The position numbers and the translations under genes are program-made. From contig NZ_JAILWC010000001.1 in the NCBI RefSeq assembly GCF_025699125.1, positions 662,204 to 726,203 of the forward strand: DNA of 64,000 bases, in the 5' to 3' direction. This document shows positions 58,793 through 64,000 of the stretch, in pieces (position 1 is the stretch's first letter; the number at the start of each line of letters is the position of its first letter). The notes beneath the pieces are model-generated. The model did no database searches and had not been told where the DNA came from. It worked only from the letters and a program-made list of their open reading frames with translations. Origin of the DNA: Nitrosopumilus sp. (GTDB lineage Archaea > Thermoproteota > Nitrososphaeria > Nitrososphaerales > Nitrosopumilaceae).

Positions 58793-59002
58793 ATGAAATA
58801 TACAATAACAGTACAGAAAGACGAAGATGGTATGTACGTTGTAAAATGTCCATCATTGCCAGGCTGTATCTCACAGGGAAAAACCAAAGATGAAGCATTA
58901 AGCAACATCAAAGACGCAATTGAAGGTTATCTTCAAAGCCTAAAAAAACATAACGAGCCAATTCCACCAGTCGATGAGGAATTGGTAGAAGTCAATGTCT
59001 AA
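58793..59002 (+). CDS. hicB: HicB-like antitoxin
   Basis: 69 aa. MKYTITVQKDEDGMYVVKCP, SLPGCISQGKTKDEALSNIK and DAIEGYLQSLKKH are the standard partial RNase-H-like HicB fold. There is no C-terminal DNA-binding domain, so autoregulation may need other parts. Overlaps hicA by 8 nt, with hicB first, the opposite order from many systems. Confidence 0.95.
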   Translation: MKYTITVQKDEDGMYVVKCPSLPGCISQGKTKDEALSNIKDAIEGYLQSLKKHNEPIPPVDEELVEVNV

Positions 59003-59219
59003 GATTCCAATTTTATCAGCAACGAAACTAATCAAGGCATTATCAAAATTAGGGTATTACACAGATCATCAAACTGGAAGTCATATCATACTAAGAGACA
59101 ATAAACCGCCTTTTAGAAGACTGACAATACCAAACCACAAAGAAATTGCACGAGGCACCTTGAATTCAATAATTGAAGATGCTGGACTAACAAGAGAAGA
59201 GTTTTTGTCTTTGTTATAG
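58995..59219 (+). CDS. hicA: HicA-like mRNA interferase toxin
   Basis: 74 aa dsRBD-like fold: SATKLIKALSKLGYYTDHQT, then GSHIILRDNKPPFRRLTIPN, HKEIARGTLNSIIEDAGLTR. The catalytic His is in GSHIIL, as in active HicA. It cleaves mRNA when the antitoxin is lost. Forms a type II toxin-antitoxin pair with hicB, in a tRNA-flanked islet. Confidence 0.95.
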   Translation: MSKIPILSATKLIKALSKLGYYTDHQTGSHIILRDNKPPFRRLTIPNHKEIARGTLNSIIEDAGLTREEFLSLL

Positions 59220-59369
59220 AAATCAAAAATTTATGGATTGGACGGTATCACGTCCTACAGTGGGTGCAGATACCTTTTTGAGAACTTTCTATGAAATGAA
59301 GTAATGGCAGAAAGTTATCGGAGTGCTTTCAAACTCCTAATTTTTTATTTTAGTTGAACGGATTTGAAT

Positions 59370-59497
59370 TCAAAAATAAACTGGTTTAACGCCAGAACTG
59401 GGCTTGTTCATTAATTTCAAAGCCCTCAAAATTTAGCAAAATTTGTTCCTAAATGTTGTAACTTTTTGCATGGAAAATTCCTGGCGCCGGGAAAGGG
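59370..59497. repeat. Copy B: downstream flank and 3' end of tRNA-Ser
   Basis: Contains the intact tRNA end (59479-59497 is identical to 58673-58691). The flank (59370-59478) resembles copy A in length and order of blocks. An extra feature is GGGCTT...AAGCCC (59400-59425), a hairpin not preserved in copy A. Confidence 0.65.
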
Positions 59498-59576
59498 ATT
59501 CGAACCCCTGCACGCTTTCGCGTAGCCGTTTTCGAGACGGCCGCCGTACCACTTGGCTATCCCGGCATCTATTCTG
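59485..59576 (-). tRNA. tRNA-Ser (anticodon CGA)
   Basis: Type II tRNA of 92 nt with encoded CCA just beyond it (59484-59482). Acceptor GCCGGGA (59576-59570) pairs with TCCCGGC (59492-59486), discriminator G. The anticodon arm GCCGT-CTCGAAA-ACGGC gives CGA for UCG codons. The long variable arm has ACGC-GAAA-GCGT, and the T arm is AGGGG-TTCGAAT-CCCTT. No intron. Its 3' end is duplicated at 58673-58691. Confidence 0.97.
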
Positions 59577-59611
59577 AAATTTTCTCCATAATAAAGCAAA
59601 TCAGTGTTAAT

Positions 59612-59881
59612 TTAGAATTTTTTGTCAATATCAAATAATTCATCTTTGAATTTCTTTTTGATTTGTTCTTTGGTATTATTCCACTCATCTTCAGTAATGG
59701 TATCTGTAAAAATTGAATGAAATTCATCAAATGATTCATTTTGTAAATTAGACCTGATTTTTTGAACCTCTAATTCAGATAATGGGAAATATGAAATAAT
59801 CTTAGAAACAGTGTCATCAGCCCCAAATTTAATTTCAAAAATTTTATCTTCCAAATTGGCAGGCAGTGTCAGTATTGCCAT
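59612..59881 (-). CDS. Hypothetical protein, 89 aa
   Basis: Start at ATG 59881 (the upstream ATG at 59899 adds six). AILTLPANLEDKIFEIKFGA, then DDTVSKIISYFPLSELEVQK and KEQIKKKFKDELFDIDKKF form a compact helical protein. No motif. Ends 35 nt upstream of the tRNA-Ser 5' end, on the same strand. Confidence 0.6.
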   Translation of the reverse strand: MAILTLPANLEDKIFEIKFGADDTVSKIISYFPLSELEVQKIRSNLQNESFDEFHSIFTDTITEDEWNNTKEQIKKKFKDELFDIDKKF

Positions 59882-60012
59882 AGGATTTGAACTAGTCACA
59901 GGTATATTAAAATCGATTTCATAACAAAAATTGCGTCAAGAGAGTAATTTTATAAAAAACGATCATATCTAAAAGATAAACACAAAATAGAACAAATTTA
60001 CAAGAAATATCA

Positions 60013-61035
60013 ATGGGGTTAAACCTAAAAGATTTGGTAGTAAGAGAAAAAACAACGCTTGAAGCATTTTCAGCAAAGGTTATTGCTATTGACGCATACA
60101 ATGCAATCTATCAATTTTTAGCAAGCATTAGAGGTCCAGATGGATTACAGTTATCAGATTCTGAAGGCCGAATTACTAGTCATCTAAGTGGGTTGCTTTA
60201 TAGGAATGTGAATTTTCTATCTTTGGGAATAAAACCAGTTTATGTATTTGATGGAAAACCTCCATCTTTGAAAACAGCAGAGATTGAGCGTCGGAAACAA
60301 ATCAAAAAAGATGCAACTGTAAAATATGAAAAAGCGATAGCCGTAGGAAATATGGAAGATGCAAGAAAATATGCACAGCAAACTACCAGTATGAAAGATG
60401 GGATGGTAAAAGAATCAAAAGAAATTCTAACATATTTTGGCATTCCATATATTGATGCGCCATCAGAAGGAGAGGCAACGGCCGCACACCTTACAAACAC
60501 AGGACAAGCATATGCTTCAGCAAGCCAAGACTTTGATTCTATTTTATGTGGAGCAAAAAGATTGATAAGAAATTTTACCAATAGTGGAAGAAGAAAAATT
60601 CCAAATAGAAATACGTACATCGACATAGTTCCTGAAATTATTGAAACAGAAAAAACACTTCAATCACTAGGATTGACAAGAGAAGAGTTGATTGATGTAG
60701 GCATATTAATTGGGACGGATTTTAATCCAAATGGATTTGAGAGAATAGGACCAAAGACTGCGTTAAAAATGATAAAACAGCATTCAAGATTAGAAGATAT
60801 TCCACAAATCCAAGAGCAATTACAAGAAATTGATTTTGAGCAAATCAGAAAGATATTTCTCAATCCGGAAGTGGCAGATGTTGAAGAGATTATTTTCAAT
60901 GAAGTGGACTATGAGGGATTGACAAACTATTTGGTAAATGAAAGAAGTTTTTCAGAAGAAAGAATACAATCCACGCTAAACAGATTAAAAAAGGCGCTAG
61001 AAAAAAAGAGCCAGAATTTAGATCAGTGGTTTTAG
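60013..61035 (+). CDS. fen: Flap endonuclease FEN1
   Basis: 340 aa. N-domain [20 protein letters not shown] and the metal-binding [21 protein letters not shown]-domain [15 protein letters not shown] and [18 protein letters not shown]3TH region [20 protein letters not shown]. All acidic catalytic residues are in place. The C-terminal SQNLDQWF is a PCNA-interacting peptide-like end with Ser instead of the first Gln. It cleaves 5' flaps in Okazaki-fragment maturation. Core gene, so the following element starts beyond 61035. Confidence 0.97.
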   Translation: MGLNLKDLVVREKTTLEAFSAKVIAIDAYNAIYQFLASIRGPDGLQLSDSEGRITSHLSGLLYRNVNFLSLGIKPVYVFDGKPPSLKTAEIERRKQIKKDATVKYEKAIAVGNMEDARKYAQQTTSMKDGMVKESKEILTYFGIPYIDAPSEGEATAAHLTNTGQAYASASQDFDSILCGAKRLIRNFTNSGRRKIPNRNTYIDIVPEIIETEKTLQSLGLTREELIDVGILIGTDFNPNGFERIGPKTALKMIKQHSRLEDIPQIQEQLQEIDFEQIRKIFLNPEVADVEEIIFNEVDYEGLTNYLVNERSFSEERIQSTLNRLKKALEKKSQNLDQWF

Positions 61036-61078
61036 CTAACAAATTCATCTTTTATACTTCATAGTTTGACTAATTTTT

Positions 61079-62596
61079 GTGGTAAAGCAATTTTACAAAG
61101 TTCTAAAAAAATTCAAAACTGAAAAAGACTATGGAGAAAAAATCAGACCACAGTATGCAAAATGTCTATCAATGCTAAAGGTAGGTCAAAGAATCAACCA
61201 AAAAGACTTTGCAAGAGAATTTGGGCACGAATTTACGAATAAAGACACATCAAAAGCAAGAGAAGAGGCAGTCTATCACGCCTTTATGCTAGGCAGAAAA
61301 ATTGGAATTTTAAAAGTATTATCAACTTCAGAGCTAGGATATGGAATATCATATGAGGATTTTATCAAAATAAAATCAGTTGCATATTTTATGAAACAAC
61401 ATCAAGGGAGCAGGTTCAAAAACATAGAATCAAAAAGCCATGAAGGGACTAGAGGAACATACGCTCGTAAATTATGGAAGTTCAATAATTGGATTACAGG
61501 AAGAGAGGCAACATTTACAAAAATTTATTCTTCAGGTAAAGACACATTCAAACAAAAAACTGAAAAAATAAAACTCAAAGGAGTAGATGATTTACTACAC
61601 CACTATGTACAGCCACTTAGCCAAGAAAGGGAATTTGTCAAAGTAATCAAAGACTATCTGTTAGATTCCGAAAATGAAACTCTAAGTGACAAATCAATGA
61701 AAATAATTGTAAACTCTATAAAATCATATTTTGAGAAAAATGATGCTCCAATTAATTTCAAGTACAACATCAAAGTAGGTCACACCACAGCAGAAGACAG
61801 GGAAGGAGAATCAAGTCTAAACCTTGATGAATTAATGCAGTTACTGACAATTGGAAATCCAACCCTAGTGCAAAAAACTGCATTGCTTTGCAAGTTTCAT
61901 CGAGGATTAGACACATCCACACTAATAGACAGATTCAATTTTGAAGCATGGGCACAACTAGTAAGTTGTTTTGGAACAGAAAATTACAAAAAATGGGATA
62001 CTAATCTATGTCCCGTTCCAATTAAACTGACAAGAATGAAGACAACATATCAACACACAGGATTCTTGGACAAAGATGCAATAGATTCACTTGTAAAATA
62101 CCTAGACCATAGAAAAAAGCAGACAGGAAACGAAATGAGCGAAGATCAAGCAATATTTCTTACAGAAAAAAAGCGACCAATCACAAAGGAATGGATGATG
62201 ATTACAATGAAAAAACTGCGAAAAAATGCAGGTTTAGATGACAAACTATCAGGGTATAGATCCACAAGATACAGAATAAATTCTCACGAGTTTAGAGATT
62301 TACTCAAATCAGTCCTTATGGATTGTGAAGTCCGTCCAGATGTATGTGAGCACCTAATCGGACACAAGCCAAAGGATTCATACGAAAAACAGGCAGAGTT
62401 ATTTTCAAAAACACTACAAAAAGAGTATTCCAAAGCCAGTCGCAGAATTAACATATTTTCCAACTTTTCTAGTATGGCAAAGGGAGAAAGCAATGCAGAT
62501 TTGATGGAGGAGAAAATAACAAAGTTGCAAGAAAATATGAAAAAAATGGAAAAAAAGATTTCCAGAACGAACAAACTTCGAAAAAAATCTAGGTAA
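61079..62596 (+). CDS. Tyrosine recombinase/integrase, archaeal type
   Basis: 505 aa. GTG start 25 nt after TTTATACT, a leaderless promoter. The N-terminal 180 residues are a probable DNA-binding arm. The catalytic half has Arg275 (FHRGLDTST), Lys321 (RMKTTYQ), His403-x-x-Arg406 (SHEFRDLL), His429 (HLIGHKPK) and Tyr435 (KDSYEKQ) as best nucleophile; Tyr450 is an alternative. C-terminal tail is a basic coiled coil (ENMKKMEKKISRTNKLRKKS). Overlaps the convergent gene at 62589 by 8 nt. It may mobilise the element at its right. Confidence 0.88.
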   Translation: MVKQFYKVLKKFKTEKDYGEKIRPQYAKCLSMLKVGQRINQKDFAREFGHEFTNKDTSKAREEAVYHAFMLGRKIGILKVLSTSELGYGISYEDFIKIKSVAYFMKQHQGSRFKNIESKSHEGTRGTYARKLWKFNNWITGREATFTKIYSSGKDTFKQKTEKIKLKGVDDLLHHYVQPLSQEREFVKVIKDYLLDSENETLSDKSMKIIVNSIKSYFEKNDAPINFKYNIKVGHTTAEDREGESSLNLDELMQLLTIGNPTLVQKTALLCKFHRGLDTSTLIDRFNFEAWAQLVSCFGTENYKKWDTNLCPVPIKLTRMKTTYQHTGFLDKDAIDSLVKYLDHRKKQTGNEMSEDQAIFLTEKKRPITKEWMMITMKKLRKNAGLDDKLSGYRSTRYRINSHEFRDLLKSVLMDCEVRPDVCEHLIGHKPKDSYEKQAELFSKTLQKEYSKASRRINIFSNFSSMAKGESNADLMEEKITKLQENMKKMEKKISRTNKLRKKSR

Positions 62597-63614
62597 TCTC
62601 AGAGTGTATCTCCTCTAGATACTCTGGCATGCTCAATGAATCGTTAATGTCTGCAATAAAACTTGTCATCACTTTTTGTATCTTCTTGTCTTTGTTAATC
62701 ATCTCAAATAGTTTCTTTGTAGAACTATCTATTTTGTCTGAAAACTTTTTGTTGTTCTCATCATATTTTGCCATTTCCAAAATGTCATAGTCATTTCTTT
62801 GTGGCTCATCTGTGAAAACCGAATAAATTCTGTTTCTAAATGTATAGTCATAGTGAAGTCTCAATAAATTAAGGTAGAACAGTGCTGCAAACTCATCAAT
62901 AAAAAAAGAAATGTCTTCAGAGAACTGAAACTGAATGCTGTTTCTGTTGTATTTCTTTGTGATCTCTTTGTTGTACTTTGTCTTGTGTGCTATGGTTAGG
63001 AAATATTTTTTCAGATGCAGTTCTGATACATCCTCTATTATTGGAACATTCATTGTGAATCTGAAATGGTTTTGTGTGTTCTCGTCCCTTGATCTCCATG
63101 TACTCTCACTCTGTTCTATCTCTACTGAATTTAATGAATATTTTAAAACAATTAAAAGCAGTTTCCTGTCATATGCTGATAACAAACAGTGATCATTCCA
63201 GTGGATGCCGATTTTTGGGAAAAATTTCTTAAAATGCTCCATGTGTTTTGTGTCGATATTTGTTATCTTTTCTGATTCTATAAAATGAAAAAACCCAATT
63301 GGTGTTACTTGATAGAAACCAACTGTCTGCTTTTTCTGCTGTTCTTCTGATACAATCTTGATACAGTAGGATTCTGTGAGTTTTTTCTCATTATCCCTAA
63401 AGGTTCGCCTAGATACATATTCTGTCTCCTTGGGTTTTGCGTTTCGCTTAACATTGTGTTCTAAATCATATTTTGTGACGCCTATTTGCTTGCTTTCAAG
63501 ACGCTTTTCTATGTCAAGCATTCTTGATACTATTCGTATCTGAGTTTTAGATAGGGCAAACATGGGGGATTTCTCTTTTGCATGTACCATATTTTCTATA
63601 TAAATTCCGGTCAT
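62589..63614 (-). CDS. Hypothetical protein of element, 341 aa
   Basis: Soluble, basic protein. RIVSRMLDIEKRLESKQIGV, TKYDLEHNVKRNAKPKETEY and VSRRTFRDNEKKLTESYCIK suggest a helix-turn-helix or winged-helix start (predicted DNA-binding), followed by a helical remainder rich in aromatic residues (FFIDEFAALFYLNLLRLHYD). No family recognised. Convergent with the integrase and divergent from the gene at 63625. Confidence 0.7.
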   Translation of the reverse strand: MTGIYIENMVHAKEKSPMFALSKTQIRIVSRMLDIEKRLESKQIGVTKYDLEHNVKRNAKPKETEYVSRRTFRDNEKKLTESYCIKIVSEEQQKKQTVGFYQVTPIGFFHFIESEKITNIDTKHMEHFKKFFPKIGIHWNDHCLLSAYDRKLLLIVLKYSLNSVEIEQSESTWRSRDENTQNHFRFTMNVPIIEDVSELHLKKYFLTIAHKTKYNKEITKKYNRNSIQFQFSEDISFFIDEFAALFYLNLLRLHYDYTFRNRIYSVFTDEPQRNDYDILEMAKYDENNKKFSDKIDSSTKKLFEMINKDKKIQKVMTSFIADINDSLSMPEYLEEIHSEIT

Positions 63615-63624
63615 AATTTCGGTG

Positions 63625-63801
63625 TTGAGCCAAAAACAAGAACCAATAGTGCAATACGAGTGTGAATGTGAGTCTGAGAAAAGATTCAGAATAACCTTTG
63701 ATGGAGGAGATACTGGAGATTATTCTGTAGAGTATTGCCAGTCTTGTTTTGATAAGGATGACAAGCAGTTTATGATTTCAATGGAGGAATGTCATGGCTA
63801 G
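63625..63801 (+). CDS. Cys-rich small protein, 58 aa
   Basis: TTG start (GTG at 63622 is in frame). QYECECESEKRFRITFDGGD and YSVEYCQSCFDKDDKQFMIS, ending EECHG: CxC then CxxC, so one zinc site is likely. ATG of the next gene overlaps its stop (ATGGCTAG), showing tight coupling. Confidence 0.65.
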   Translation: MSQKQEPIVQYECECESEKRFRITFDGGDTGDYSVEYCQSCFDKDDKQFMISMEECHG

Positions 63802-64000
63802 AAAAAATTCGGAAATTAATCCATTATTAGAGTTAGCATCAAAATATACTCATAGTAAAAAAATTTCATCTAGGGTTTTTACAGTTGTATATACATTGGC
63901 TAAAGAGATGAGATTTGGTAATGCTCACAAAGCTGATCATCTAAAAGATTTATTTGGTATGCCCAAACAAAATATGAATTATTACCTCAACAAATTAACT
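63794..64000 (+). CDS. Probable winged-helix protein, N-terminal part
   Basis: Overlaps the preceding gene by 8 nt (ATGGCTAG) and runs off the window. ARKNSEINPLLELASKYTHS, FTVVYTLAKEMRFGNAHKAD and HLKDLFGMPKQNMNYYLNKL are compatible with a winged helix whose recognition helix is MPKQNMNYYLNKL. Likely a regulator of the element. Confidence 0.55.
   Translation, partial: MARKNSEINPLLELASKYTHSKKISSRVFTVVYTLAKEMRFGNAHKADHLKDLFGMPKQNMNYYLNKLT

Larger units (their letters stand above)
58674..59497. mobile_element. HicBA islet bounded by tRNA-Ser 3'-end repeats
   Basis: Direct repeats of the 19-bp tRNA end, 806 bp apart, bracket the hicB-hicA pair and nothing else. This geometry is that of a small genomic islet integrated at a tRNA gene, or of a tandem duplication that trapped the genes. 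There is no integrase inside; a tyrosine recombinase gene lies 1.5 kb further (61079), beyond the tRNA and FEN1. Integration is inferred from repeats only. Confidence 0.5.
61036..64000. mobile_element. Left part of a probable integrated element
   Basis: Immediately after FEN1 lie a tyrosine recombinase, an unfamiliar 341-aa convergent gene and two further short genes with overlapping ends, unlike the surrounding housekeeping blocks. A tyrosine recombinase beside unknown genes suggests one end of a plasmid- or virus-derived element. The other end and any attachment repeat lie outside the window, so boundaries are guesses. Confidence 0.5.

Noticed and set aside
1-64000. CRISPR arrays and insertion sequences with terminal inverted repeats
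   Set aside because: No regularly spaced repeats and no transposase gene with inverted ends were seen; the only repeats are those listed.

Overview
The window is chromosomal DNA of an ammonia-oxidising archaeon (Thaumarchaeota/Nitrososphaerota), most likely Nitrosopumilus-like. I infer this from the very AT-rich sequence, archaeal aEF-2, FEN1, a separate PurS/PurQ/small-PurL set, PurP, the futalosine genes MqnD and MqnE, GTG/TTG starts about 20-25 nt behind TTTATA-like boxes (leaderless style), and many short zinc-ribbon and coiled-coil proteins of the kind seen in that group. No amo, rRNA or CRISPR locus is present.

Layout. 1-12 kb: a truncated ArsR-like regulator with a dense operator region, then a minus-strand purine block (purS-purQ-purL-purF plus a lone AsnC ligand-binding domain, with purC beyond), a TatC/TatA export pair, a UbiX-type flavin prenyltransferase and purP. 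A structured small RNA lies behind purP. 12.5-24 kb: many small hypothetical genes around a CBS-TrkH potassium transporter fusion, a PIN-like protein, an O-methyltransferase and a long coiled-coil protein. 24-28 kb: aEF-2 with a SnoaL-like gene and a possible Cas1 N-terminal remnant downstream, then a SIS-domain protein. 28-34 kb: MqnD and MqnE (menaquinone by the futalosine route) among zinc-ribbon microproteins, TPR proteins, an Lrp/AsnC regulator and a membrane J-protein. 35-43 kb: an HD-domain protein, a FAD-linked oxidase, a secreted protein, two stand-alone receiver domains, a DUF6659-like protein and superoxide dismutase. 43-50 kb: a SNF2 helicase, a PAC2 protein, a possible nuclease-fold protein, a secreted repeat protein, ArsC-like and SWIM proteins and a second small-RNA candidate. 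50-58 kb: an internally duplicated CxxC/RGG protein, two peptide-type ABC permeases, a JAMM protease with a coiled-coil neighbour, SRPBCC and nitroreductase genes.

58.5-64 kb is the accessory end. A HicBA toxin-antitoxin pair sits between a tRNA-Ser(CGA) gene and a second copy of that tRNA's 3' end. After FEN1 comes a tyrosine recombinase followed by unfamiliar genes that run off the window, probably one end of an integrated element.

The observations most worth checking are the three-way-junction RNA at 11972-12065, the tRNA-Ser HicBA islet, the Cas1-like remnant next to aEF-2, and the integrase-led element at the right edge. Function calls rest on motif reading only; no database search was run.
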